Below are positions 53,440-64,000 of a stretch of 64,000 nucleotides of DNA, piece by piece. Source of the DNA: Eurosta solidaginis (taxonomy: Eukaryota > Arthropoda > Insecta > Diptera > Tephritidae); assembly GCF_040869045.1 (NCBI RefSeq), contig NC_090320.1, forward strand, positions 254,448,978-254,512,977. The letters are read 5' to 3'. Numbering within the stretch: the first letter of the stretch is position 1; each line of letters starts with the position of its first letter. The translations under genes and the position numbers were made by a program. The notes under the pieces were generated by a model. That model did not search any database. It was given only the letters and a program-made list of their open reading frames with translations, and was not told the DNA's origin.

Positions 53440-53810
53440 ACCTGGTAACTGACGTACAGAGGCGAAGAGTTGGTCTTGCAGTAAATGTGGACAAGACGAA
53501 GTACTTGCTGTCATCGTGGCCTTTGTAGCCACTTCACTGTTGACGGATATAAATTGGAGACTGTGAAGGATTTCGTCTATTTGGGAAGCAGCATTAAAAG
53601 CAAAAACAATGTCGGTCTAGAAATCAAACGCAGATATGACGATAGTGCAGCGAATAAAAACAAAAGGCTTCGCTAGCCAGGTCATGTTAAGAGGAAAGAG
53701 AAGACCTTCACTGAGTTTGGAGAGACAGTTGGATGAAGCTCCGATCTCGCTTGGTGCCCCCAATTGGCGATTGTTATCGCAAAACAGGGTTAGCTGACCT
53801 CACTGACTCA
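53440..53810 (+). pseudogene. Fragment of the endonuclease/RT-type LINE
   Basis: Reads VGLAVNVDKTKYLLSS at about 53,470-53,517, then in another frame FTVDGYKLETVKDFVYLGSS and GLEIKRR to about 53,630. These match the region just after the YTDD box in the 49 kb copy. The 3' untranslated part follows, with TCCGATCTCGCTTGGTGCCC. The copy is truncated at both ends and frameshifted. Confidence 0.8.
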
Positions 53811-54591
53811 ACGTACTTCATTTTTATATACAACTTTAAGAAGAGCAGTATGTTGACTTTAGTCAGGATTTACAAATCGCGTCCGGACACATTTTTTCTT
53901 GCATTTTACACCTTCTATTCTGATTCCATACGAAAAATGTGAGACACGAGCATGTCTTAAGACACGAACAATCATTTCGTCCAATCGTCGCTTGTAAACA
54001 ATCAGCTTTTCATACGTACATATGCATTGAAAACTTCAGCCAAAAGATATTAGGCAGTAATACTATTTAAAATCGTTAAGATAAAAAATGTAGTAGGAGG
54101 TAAGAGCGCAGCAAAATAGTCCGATTTGAATAAAGTCTGAACACTGCGTCAGCAATAAAACATGTTTTCAAAAGCGTGACGTCACGTCGAGAAATTTATT
54201 TCCCATCCAACTATGATTTTTTTGCTCTCTCATTTTTTAATGCGAGATCTGTTTATTGGTTCATGGCTGTACAAGGCGTTGTATGGACAATTATCAAGAA
54301 GAAGCAATCAGCTGTTGGGACAACAACACCTGGTACTGAATTCGCCTTGCTTTGAACTGATGAAAATTTCAATTTAATGAGTAAGAAAGAATTTCTGTAT
54401 AAAAGAATTTTTTAATATAGAACTTTTCATTCATTTTAGGAAAAATGTTTCATGAATTTTTTCAAGCAAAAGTGCTTTACGAAATGATTTCTTCAGACTT
54501 AGCCTTACGAAAGAGTGCTCGCTAGAAGCTATGCTAGGCGAGAAGCAGTTTTTATTTTCATATATCCTACAAATCACTGCCGAAGGATGAC
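53811..54591. other. Unassigned DNA
   Basis: No gene, RNA or repeat was recognised in this AT-rich interval. Confidence 0.4.
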
Positions 54592-54721
54592 CAGGTTAAA
54601 CAAAAATTATTTCTAATTGAAAAAACTTGTTTTTAAGTTTTTGATGTTGCTTTGCTCTGGACATGAACCCAAGATCTTCGGTGCGGTAAGCGGAGTTCGC
54701 TACCACATCACCGCGGCCAAC
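54592..54721 (-). mobile_element. Second tRNA-derived SINE family
   Basis: On the minus strand, GGCCGCGGTGATGTGGTAGC gives an A-box-like start, and TCTTGGGTTCATGTCC a B-box-like segment (one mismatch to GGTTCRANNCC). AGCAAAGCAACATC and an AT-rich tail with TTTTTTCAATTAGAAATAAT follow. This head differs from the SINE in the satellite. Exact ends and a target duplication were not found. Confidence 0.65.
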
Positions 54722-54741
54722 GCCATAGTAGTGATTTAACC

Positions 54742-54925
54742 ATGAAAATATTTTTAGTGGAATTCACCTGCCTTGCAGATGATGTTCGGAGTCCGCGTAA
54801 AACATGTCGGCTCCATTCCGCCAATTTGTTGGAAACATTTAAAGAAGTCCGTGAGAAATTGGAAAAGAAGCTCGGCCTTAATATCTTCCACAGCAAAACG
54901 CGCCTTATATTTATTTTTGAATTTT
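54742..54925 (-). repeat. Interspersed repeat fragment (AAGGCAGGTGAATTCC type)
   Basis: On the minus strand it holds AAGGCCGAGCTTC, CGCGGACTCCGAACATC and GCAAGGCAGGTGAATTCC. A short piece of the same repeat sits at 26,558-26,625. I recognise it as common in tephritid DNA but cannot assign its class. Overlapping frames on both strands (54,708-54,999) are not genes. Confidence 0.55.
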
Positions 54926-55989
54926 TGATATAACAAGCACAACACGTTCCTGGCACTGTGAAACCTGCGTCGGGAAAGATTTTCATGGATAATTATCATA
55001 TACCATTTTTTCTTATATTAAGAGCTTTTTTTAATTTTTTTATGAAAAACTTTTTAATTATTAATATTTCCGAGAACATATTCATAGCACATATCAGTTC
55101 TTTTCTATTTGCAATTAAAGATCACGGGATTAGAAGGAGTCTTCGTACCGAGAAAGAGTTACATGGGTTGAGGAGATATGATTGGTTGGTCGGTTTGATG
55201 CATTCTTGGAATCATCCTGAGTTATATTCTCCTGAAGCCAATTACATAATGTACTTTGTGTGGTTACTTAAACCATTTGGTTGAAAGTACTTTGACACCG
55301 CCCTTAGGTTGGGCAGCACAAAACTGACTAGAGTTCGGAACTTCATACTCGCCAGGGTGAGTGTCCAGCAGAGGAAATGTGTGACCATGTCCTTACAACC
55401 ATTCACACTAAAGCTACTGCAACTGTCGTTAAATTGGGGTTTTCATTATCTTTGCATACAGAACAAATGGTCAGTGTCCTGTGGTGAATATCGCTTGCCT
55501 AAACATACTCAATAGGGTCTTTGTAGTCATGTTTGCCAATTGATTATTGCGGTTTGGTAAGAGATATACAAAACGTTAATATTTTATGCATAAAATTCAG
55601 CTCTCCTTCATAAGACCTTCCATGATTTTGATGTACAAACATCTTCGCTCATGATACTAGGGAATCCGGAGTGTAAACGTAAGTTTAGTCACTACTCTCT
55701 ACCGTAATGTGGAAAGAATATACGTGGTAGAGTTGATATGAACGAGATTAGACAACAGGTCAGTTATCTAATGGAAATTAACGAAGACAGTAAAATAAAT
55801 CGAAGACCTTTAAAGGAGAAATTCAAAAGATATTAGGAAATGGGGAAATGTAAATAAGATGTAACAGAAGCAGGAGAGGAAGAAAAATAGCAGTATAGCA
55901 ACAATACCTATAATGATGAATTTGTCTTGGTTACGAAGCCAGTACCAGGCCAGAAATGGCAGGGAAACTTAAAGATGAGTTTCCAGGTT
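54926..55989. other. Unassigned DNA
   Basis: A 108-codon plus frame (54,958-55,284) has no recognisable motif and begins inside repeat DNA. Nothing else is seen. Confidence 0.35.
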
Positions 55990-56255
55990 TTTATGAACGT
56001 GATATCCACTTTTTGTCGACGATCTATCGATTTGTTATCGGCTAGTTATTGACGAGTTATCAATTTGTTATACGGTTGACATCGACGAGTTACCGGTTTG
56101 TTATCGAAAAGTTTTCGATACATAATCAAAATATTGTCGGTATCATGTAAACTTACTAGCGAAAATCAATCGATTTAGTATTGAAAAGTTAACACTTTGC
56201 TATGGTGCGTTATTAATGAACATTTATTAACTTGTTATCGAAAGATCTATCAAGA
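55990..56255. repeat. CGATAA-rich short repeat, second tract
   Basis: TCGATTTGTTATCG, GACGAGTTATC and GTTATCGAAAAGTT words recur irregularly. This is the opposite orientation of the 7.44-8.12 kb tract. Confidence 0.6.
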
Positions 56256-56302
56256 CATGTGAAAAATTTTTTCTCAATGATTACTTGAAAATTTTTTCAA
56301 AA

Positions 56303-56495
56303 ACTCGTATGGTTCAAAAGGAAAGAGATAAGAAAGGTATAGTAAAGAAGAGAGTTAGACGGGAAATCAGAAAGATAGGTAATCATTGGTGGTATAGTAG
56401 GAAAAGGCAAGGGAATAGTGAGAGATAGGAGAGATGGATGAAGAAACATAAAAAGAGAGGAAAGAATAAGGGGCATGCGAGAATGATAAGGGAAA
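56303..56495. repeat. Polypurine tract of about 190 bp
   Basis: The plus strand is dominated by A and G (words such as GGAAAGAGATAAGAAAGG and AGAGAGGAAAGAATAAGG). It directly precedes repeat Q copy 4. A similar tract lies inside the Helitron-like repeat at 61.6-61.76 kb. Confidence 0.75.
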
Positions 56496-58078
56496 CAAGT
56501 AAGGAAGGCTAAGTTTGGGTGTAACCGAACAATACACACTCAGCTGAGTGCTTTGAAGACTAAATAAGGGAAAATCACAATGTAGGAAAATGAACCTAGG
56601 GTAACGCTGGAATATGTTTGTACGACATGGGTATCAAATGGAAGGTATTAAAGAGTATTTTAAAAGTGAGTGGGCCATAGTTCTATAGGTGGACACATCG
56701 TGATATTGCCATAAAGGTAGACCAGGGATGACTCTAGAATGTGTTTGTACGATATGGGTATCAATTGAAAGGTGGCAATGAGTATTTTAAAAGGGAGTGA
56801 TCCATAGTTTTATAGGTGGCAATTTTTTATTGATATCGCCATAAAGGTGGACCAGGGGTGACCCCAGAATATGTTTGTACGATATGGGTATCAAATGAAA
56901 GGTGGTATTGAGTATTTTAAAAGGGAGTGTGTCTTAGTTCTATAGGTGGACGCCTTTTCGAGATATGCCATAAGGGTGGACCAGGGGTGACTCTAGAATT
57001 TGTTTGTACGATATGGGTATCAAATGAAAGGCGTTAATGGGTATTTTAAAAGGGAGTGATCCATAGAATTATAGGTGGCGGCCTTTTGGGGATATCACAA
57101 TAAAGGTGGACCAGGGGTGACACTAGAATGTATTTGTATGATATGAGTATCAAATGAAAAGTGGTATTGAGTGTTTTAAAATGGAGTGGGCCTTAGTTCT
57201 AAAGGTGGACGTATTTTCGAGATATCGCCATAAAGGTGGGCCAGGGGTGACTCTATAATTTGTTTGTACGATATCGTTATCAAATGAAAGGCGTTAATGG
57301 GTATTTTAAAAGGGAGTGATCCATAGATCTATAGGTGCCGCCTTTTCGGGATATCACAATAAAGGTGGACCAGGGTGACACTAGAATGTGTTTGTATGAT
57401 ATGATTATCAAATGAAAGGTGGTATTGAGTATTTTTAAAGGGAGTATGTCTTAGTTCTATAGGTGGACGCCTTTTCGAGATGTGCCATAAAGGTGGACCA
57501 GGGGTGACTCTAGAATTTGTTTGTACGATATGGGTATCAAATGAAAGGCGTTAATGGGTATTTTAAAAGGGAGTGATCCATAGAATTATAGGTGGCCGCC
57601 TTTTGGGGATATCACAATAAAGGTGGACCAGGGGTGACACTAGAATGTATTTGTATGATATGAGTATCAAATGAAAAGTGGTATTGAGTGTTTTAAAAGG
57701 GAGTGTGTCTTAGTTCTATAGGTGGACGCCTTTTCGAGATATCGCCATAAAGGTGGACCAGGGGTGACTCTAGAATGTGTTTGTACGATATGGGTATCAA
57801 ATGAAAGGTGTTAATGATTATTTAAAAAGGATTGGGCCTTAGTTCTATAGGTGGGCGCCTTTTCGAGATATCGCAATAAAAGTGGACCAGGGGTGACTCT
57901 ATAAAGTGTTTGTACGATATGGGTATCAAATTAAAGATACTAATGAGCGTTTTAAAAGGGAGCGGCCCTTAGTTGTATATGTGAACGAGTTTTCGAGATA
58001 TCGACCAAAATGTGGACGAGGGTGACCCAGAACATCACCTGTCGGGTACCGCTAATTTATTTATATATGTAATACCAC
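56496..58078 (+). repeat. Repeat Q copy 4, 5' part with an expanded minisatellite
   Basis: Starts CAAGTAAGGAAGGCTAAG with the GTGTAACCGAAC hairpin partner. It then runs through about eleven 130-bp minisatellite units (about 56,600-57,980) and stops after TACCGCTAATTTATTTATAT and TAATACCAC. The unique 3' body and terminal segment are missing. Blocks with GATCCATAGAATTATAGGTG and GAGTGTGTCTTAGTTC alternate, giving a partial two-unit period. Confidence 0.88.
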
Positions 58079-59423
58079 TATACTGGGGAGAATTATGTGA
58101 GGAAAGTAGCATATAGGAAATGAATAAACAAAATCAGTTTTTTTTTAATGAAATACACATTTATGAAATAAGTTTCTCAAAAGCAAAAACGCATCTTCTT
58201 TTATTTCGAAAAAGCGCATAGCTGTGTACGTACTTAATATTGGGCATTTTGCTTTGTCTACCGAAAATTGCTTGACGGGGTTGCATACCCACATTTTCAA
58301 AATACTGAATTACAATAGCACATATAACAGTGCGTAACATTCTCAAACTTCAACTATACCCTTACCTTTTCAGTGTACAAATAAAAGGAACAAGAGTTAG
58401 ATATACAAAATCCAACTGGATGCAGAAAATCACTTCTGCTGTATTAAGAAAACAATTAGATTTTCATTTTAATATGAAATTTCAATGAGTTACTTATCAC
58501 ATGTGTTGGTTAGTAAGATGTAAACGCTTACAATTTCATGCACATCCTTACATACGACATACCCATTCGCGTACACCTACCATCAAATATACGCAGCTAA
58601 ATAAAGCCATATGAAATGTGCAAACACAAAAGAAAACAATCAGCAAAGCATCAACACCATGGAAATTTTGCTTTAATTTCAAAAGCTTGTAATCGAAACC
58701 TAAAATTGACAACACATCAACACATACAATTTCGCACCAGCATTCAACCTAAATACAGTATGAGTAACAGTGAAGTATATATGTATCTATGTAGTATGGG
58801 CGTTAATAGTAAAATTTATTACGTATACGCCATGTGGGTCAGTTTCGTGATATGATCTGACAGTAAGCTATTATCCCTCTTATATTCTCCGCAGGCTATT
58901 TTCCATTTTCAGCTTTCAACTATCAACAATATTGGCTAAAAATAAACCTCAAACATCTATGTAACGGCAGCAAATGGCCAATCCACACTTCATCCTCTGA
59001 AACTTGATGTACGTACATACATATTTAGCCATTAACCGCTCATTCATGATTCTACTGTTGTTGTTGCTATTTTCAATATTGTTATTATTATTCTGATGTT
59101 TGGTTATTTAAGTAGCATTGTCGGCACCGTTCAGCGTAAATATAAATACACATTAGGGTATTCCAAAAAAAAAAAACAAAACAAATTTTGTTATGTTTGA
59201 ATTTCTTAAATTTAATAGCCCAATTAATTTTAGTCTAGCATAGTACAAATTTTATGTGTCTCAAATTTCGCTTTTATTTTTGAAAACTTTTTCTGGTGTG
59301 TGTTTTCTATTATCTTTCACGCGCAGTGCGCATCGCATTATTTTTGTATGAAACAGAATTTGGATTCCCATTTGGAAAAAAAAAAACAAAAAAAATGTCA
59401 AAGAAAGTGCGAAAACTAGTACC
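58079..59423. other. AT-rich DNA, no feature
   Basis: Short frames at 58,161-58,346 and 58,616-58,855 have no motif. Nothing else was recognised. Confidence 0.45.
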
Positions 59424-59940
59424 TAGATTAGGTTAGGTGATAGCTTCCTGGTAAAAGAATCCAGCTTCGACAGCATGAAATTTCCTAGCAATGCCACCAC
59501 AAATTAGAGAGTTGTTGCGTAGCAACGTTATAGCTTCGAGAGAGACCGATCTGGGACTTGGTTAAATACTCTGGACATTCAAGTGAGTCGGAACCGAAAC
59601 AATTTCGCCTAATTCTGGCAAAAAGTGGACAGTCAAGCATGAAGTAACTCGATAATTCCACCACTCGTCTTTCATACAGCTGCAGTAGGATATGATTTCC
59701 ACTATATTGAGATGTACCGCATGGTTTTTAATTGGAAAATGTCCTGTCAAAATCCCAATAACTGTTAACAGATGAGCCGTAGTGAACATAATCACTTGGC
59801 GGACCTCCTGATATACACTTCCGGAGAGAATAATCTTGCTACCCTGCACGAGACGTTGTCCGTCCGACGCTTGCTGAACTAACTCGAGGGTCATCTATGC
59901 AGAAGCAGACCACAGATTGTTGACAGAATGGTCAGCTTTT
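59424..59940 (-). pseudogene. 3' fragment of RNase H-bearing LINE (same family as 31.7 kb)
   Basis: On the minus strand 59,894-59,562 reads LVQQASDGQRLVQGSKIILS, then TTAHLLTVIGILTGHFPIK, HAVHLNIVEIISYCSCMKDE and LPELGE. This matches GFTKAHLSLVIGVLTGHC and HAVRLNILETSSCCSCMEDD of the 31.7 kb copy. The 3' end carries a CACCTAACCTAATC tail near 59,427-59,440. RT and most of the RNase H are missing. Confidence 0.8.
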
Positions 59941-61194
59941 CTGAAATGTTCTGAAAGTTAACTCCTTTTTTTTTTTAAAGGCCAAGAGGTCAGTTTTTCT
60001 CCTCCATTAAATTAAATACTAATTACACGTGAATATATATATATTTTTTTTTTTCTTCGCTATATTTTTCTTCAGCCGAACGGAACAGGGATAAAGTGCG
60101 TCAAATTTAGGAATATGGGAAATATAGAATTGTTTTCTTATATTTTGGTTTTACTGCAGTGAAAAGTACAACAAAAGACTGATCAGGCAAGCATTATCTT
60201 GAATTAAGAAGAACATAATCTACCAATCGTTCAATGCATCGTCCATATTATAGTGCAATATATAACAACTATATTCATTTTACCGAAGGCTGCCCCTATA
60301 AGTCCCGAAAATTCAGTATAAAAATTTTTTTTTCGTTTATTTTTAATTTGCATAAATTTCATGAAAATGAAGTGGGATATTAACTTCGACACGAATCTCA
60401 AAATTGTAAGTCCTTAAAGAAAAATAGATAGACCCACCAATACACAAATTTTTATGAAACTCTTAACAAACTTATGTGATACGATATAAGAACGTCATGT
60501 TCAGAAGAACTGTACTGAGCATATTTTGGACTACACATCGATATAAGGGGGGAGGGGGCAAGTTTCTTTTAACACAAGATTTTCGGCTTACAAATTTATC
60601 TTACCAAAGCCGCATTTCACCTATTTTTTTGATGTTCTGTAGACAGCAACAAATTTGTCTCTGTTCCATTATTTTCTTGATTATTTTATACTACCCTAAG
60701 GTGTATAAAATTAGTTACATATCGTAAGTTAGTTGGTCTCTTGGGCGTATTTTAATAGAGAGTGCATTAAACAACAATATTTTTTTTATTCCATATAATC
60801 TTAATTTTCAACGGAAGGATATTGAAAATAGATTAAGTTTTATTATTGTTGGCACATGGTGAGGATTAACGTGTACACTTACACACAAATACATGCATAT
60901 GGCTCATTGTATCGGGGAATATGTGTACTCATCGTGAAAATGCTTGTTTGTTACCGTTTTTTATCTTTCATAGTATCCTTATTGGTATCCACTTTGGCCA
61001 ACATTTGCTGTCCGTTTGTTTGCTACTTGCCCTCTTAGAGTTTTGCTGTTGCCATGCTTAACATCATTTATCATTATGGACATAGAGTGGTCACATACAT
61101 ACAATATATGTAATCTTTTGTTGCTGAACGGCAAAATAATAGACGGTAGAGTTCATAAATATCCATAGAAAAAACTTAAATAAGCTTAGTAAAA
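59941..61194. other. Unassigned AT-rich DNA
   Basis: No coding, RNA or repeat feature could be supported. Confidence 0.45.
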
Positions 61195-61868
61195 TCTATT
61201 CTATATATAAAAATTAAATTCTGTGTGTGCGTGTGTGTGTTCCCTATGGAAACGTTTTTCCCACACTTCAATCATCTCCAAATTTTCATTCAAGACGAAG
61301 GTTTTTCATTTTTCAAAAATAAGAATTTTAAATGAAAAAAAAAATTTTTTTTCAATTTCACGTGCGCCACTGGGTGGTGCGACAAATTTTGTATGTCAGC
61401 AAAAGTTACTCATACGTCATGTACGCACTTAAGTGCAGCACTTTTGTTTGGTCATAACATTGAATTCACAAAAAGTTAAAGCGATTGCATTGAGTGATTT
61501 AAAAGTTTTTATTAAATTTAAGCATGCCATTGCAGCTAAAATATTTTGATTAAGTTATGAGATTTTGAGTATGAATTGTGTGTGACAAAATAAATTTTGA
61601 AAAATAAAGCAAAGGATGATAAATTAGGGGAATGAGGGATCTAAGAAAAAGAAGGGTAGAAGTAGAGGGTTTAAAAAATAAGAGGGAGAGATAAGGAAAT
61701 TATAAAGGGGAAGAATGAGAAAAATTGGGAGATACATATTGAAGAAGATCAATAAAATCTTATATACTGATTGCATGACTTTGAGTAACGGGAAGGAACA
61801 CGTGAATATACAACTTCTTATTTAGATTAGTATCAACCTAACTCGAGCAACCTTGGGTACCCTGCTAG
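61195..61868 (+). mobile_element. Helitron-like non-autonomous element
   Basis: It starts with TC at 61,195 or 61,200 (TCTATATATAAAAATTAAAT, then a GTGTGTGCG run). It ends CGAGCAACCTTGGGTACC-CTGCTAG at 61,868, followed by T. TC at the 5' end, a GGGTACCC hairpin and CTRR at the 3' end, and insertion next to A/T are Helitron hallmarks. The interior has a polypurine tract (61,610-61,760) and no Rep/helicase gene, so it is non-autonomous. Confidence 0.7.
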
Positions 61869-62828
61869 TAAATTATGTTAAGGGCTCTGGGAAGTTAGCA
61901 CCTCAATTCCGGAATTTCGTAAAAAAAACATATGCCAAGTAATTGGTCACTAATTGGTCATAATTGGTCAGCAAGTTTCTTTAATTGGTCAGCCATACGA
62001 ACTTTTTAAATAACAATTAAATTTTTTTTCTATGCAAAATCGAGTTAACGCACTGTCCTACTTATTATGGAAGTGAATTGTCGCAAGAAAGTTTGTATAT
62101 ATATGTGAATGTGCTATAGTACATTAGAGTCTCTTAACATAAACTCATTTCTACAACACTTAGGGTAGATAGAACTATAATATAAAAAAAAAAACAAAAC
62201 ACAGCTCAAGTTTGACTCCTCCTGCATTTGCTGTGTTATGCCAAAAAAAGTAATTGGCAACATTCCATTGGCGCGTCATTCAACAATTGCAGAACTCATT
62301 TGAATTTTGTTAACAAGTTTGCATTTATTTCTGTTTTGGCTTAAACGCATTCATACAACAACTGTATTAACATTTTGGTTTATTCTATTTTTGAACGGAA
62401 TTTATTTTAAAAAATTGCGCAAAATATGCAAATGCCAGAAACAAAAAGTGAATGATGTACACAGAAATTTGTATCTATGTACAAACATATGTTGTTGTTA
62501 TATTATAACATTTCCCTGACCTTTTATTCCTCACGCCGTTATGTATACGTGGATATTCACTTTTTTTGTAGTTTTAAAATCTAAACTTTTTTGAACTTTT
62601 TTATATTTCAGTATTTTTTATTTAGTTTAAACTTTTATTTTCTGTCTTGTTTTCTTTTTCATATCGCGTAGTATTATTTGCAGTTCTTTTATTTTTTTCT
62701 TGTTCTATATTTATTATATAATGAAACATGCTCAAAGGCTATAAGCGCTCATTTTGTGGTTAAAAGCAAATGCTAATAAGAAAATATTTACATTTATTAA
62801 AATATGCTTTTTTTGCATGTAAATATAA
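61869..62828. other. Unassigned AT-rich DNA
   Basis: Includes a short frame at 62,307-62,519 without motifs. No other feature was recognised. Confidence 0.4.
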
Positions 62829-64000
62829 TCTAATATATAAAATTGTTCTGTCACGGTTTTAGAGGCTGAACTCCTCCGAAACGGCTGAACCAATTCTCAT
62901 GAAATTTTGTGAGCATATTGGGTAGGTCTGAGAATCGGCCAACGTCTACCTTTTTTTTCGCTACGTGTGTAGGGTCTTCAGATCAAAACGTGGACTCGGG
63001 TACCCATAGAATGTGTTTACAAAATATGGATATCAAACGAAAGCTGTTGATGAGTGCTATAGTACAGGTTAATTTTCATACCCCTGGGTGACTAGGGTTT
63101 CGAGATATAGGCCAAAACGTGGACCCGGATACCCCTAGAATGTGTTTATACAATAAAGATATCAAATGAAAGCTGTTGATGAGTGTTATAGTACAGGATA
63201 ATTTTCATACCCCTGGGAGACTAGGGTCTCGAGATATAGGCCAAAATGTGGACCCGAATACCCCTAGAATGTGTTTATACAATATAGACATCAAACGAAA
63301 ACTGTTGATGAGTGCTATAGTACAGGATAATTTTCATACAACTGGGAGGCTGGGGTCGCAAGATATAGTCCAAAACGTGGACCCGGATACCCCTAGAATG
63401 TGTTTACACAATATGGATATCAAATGAAAGCTGTTGATGAGTGTTATAGTACAGGATAATTTTCATACCCCTGGGAGACTAGGGTCTCCAGATATAGGCC
63501 AAAACGTGGACCCGGATACCCCTAGAATGTGTTTATACAATAAAGATATCAAATGAAAGCTGTTGATGAGTGTTATAGTACAGGATAATTTTCATACCCC
63601 TGGGAGACTAGGGTCTCGAGATATAGGCCAAAATGTGGACCCGAATACCCCTAGAATGTGTTTATACAATATAGACATCAAACGAAAACTGTTGATGAGT
63701 GCTATAGTACAGGATAATTTTCATACAACTGGGAGGCTGGGGTCGCAAGATATAGTCCAAAACGTGGACCCGGATACCCCTAGAATGTGTTTACACAATA
63801 TGGATATCAAATGAAAGCTGTTAATGAGTGTTATAGTACAGGATAATTTTCATACCCCTGGGAGAATAGGGTATCGAGATATAGACCAAAACGTGGACCC
63901 GGATACCCCTAGAATGTGTTTATACAATATAGATATCAAATGAAAGCTGTTGATGAGTGTTATAGTACAGGAAAATTTTCATACCCTTGGGAGACTAGGA
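62829..64000 (+). mobile_element. Helitron-like repeat with 129-bp minisatellite, continues past the window
   Basis: Starts TCTAATATATAAAATTGTTC and then GAACTCCTCCGAAACGGC and CATGAAATTTTGTGAGC, wording typical of Helitron-like 5' ends. From 63,007 a tandem repeat has an exact 129-bp period (TAGAATGTGTTTA at 63,007, 63,136, 63,265, 63,394, 63,523, 63,652, 63,781 and 63,909). A three-unit higher order (387 bp) is visible because 63,136-63,522 and 63,523-63,909 match closely. As 129 is divisible by three, long frames persist through it; they are by-products. The 3' end is outside the window. Confidence 0.75.

Noticed and set aside
63176..63814. Tandem-repeat protein encoded by the 129-bp units
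   Set aside because: A period divisible by three keeps frames open by arithmetic. The translated units show no domain and the ends are Helitron-like DNA.

Overview
This 64 kb window looks like a stretch of intergenic or intronic DNA from a dipteran insect. A true fruit fly (Tephritidae: Bactrocera, Zeugodacus, Rhagoletis and relatives) is the best guess. The reasons are the AT-rich background, many short ACATACAT-type runs, 60-65 bp GT-AG introns in a transposase, LOA-clade and piggyBac elements, and a repeat family beginning CAAGTAAGGAAGG that I associate with these flies. The species call is inference. I found no exon of a host gene that I could defend; almost every readable coding stretch belongs to a mobile element.

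Layout. 1-10.1 kb: a decayed RNase H-bearing LINE on the plus strand (1.1-3.1 kb), a 114-bp minisatellite (4.85-5.36 kb), a diverged solo LTR (5.82-6.42 kb), a CGATAA-rich repeat (7.45-8.1 kb) and a second decayed LINE on the minus strand (8.5-10.1 kb). 10.15-18.1 kb: one copy of a non-autonomous repeat (here called repeat Q) split by an almost complete 6.1 kb LOA-like LINE, with a target duplication on both sides. 18.1-22.6 kb: a fold-back palindrome, a 155-bp repeat, and an inverted second copy of repeat Q carrying a 130-bp minisatellite. 23.0-25.7 kb: a whole piggyBac-like element with TTAA sites, terminal inverted repeats, a two-intron transposase pseudogene and a nested tRNA-derived SINE. 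25.7-33.9 kb: fragments of another piggyBac, of repeat Q and of several LINEs, one with a perfect 13-bp target duplication.

33.99-47.35 kb is the most unusual region: a 450-bp satellite with 21 monomers. Each monomer contains the same tRNA-derived SINE that occurs as a single insertion in the piggyBac at 23.1 kb, and part of the array has a four-monomer (1.8 kb) higher-order period. A young LTR retrotransposon (37,188-41,047, 705-bp LTRs) sits inside the array. Its one long ORF joins gag and protease directly to the last part of integrase; reverse transcriptase, RNase H and the integrase core are absent.

47.35-64 kb: an endonuclease/RT-type LINE pseudogene and fragments, a second SINE family, another repeat Q copy, polypurine tracts and two Helitron-like repeats. 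The last Helitron-like repeat runs off the window with an exact 129-bp tandem repeat that resembles the 130-bp unit of repeat Q.

The elements do not form a pathway. They interact as parasites and hosts: the SINE depends on an unidentified LINE, the gag-protease LTR element would need reverse transcriptase and integrase from a relative, and nested insertions give a relative order of events.
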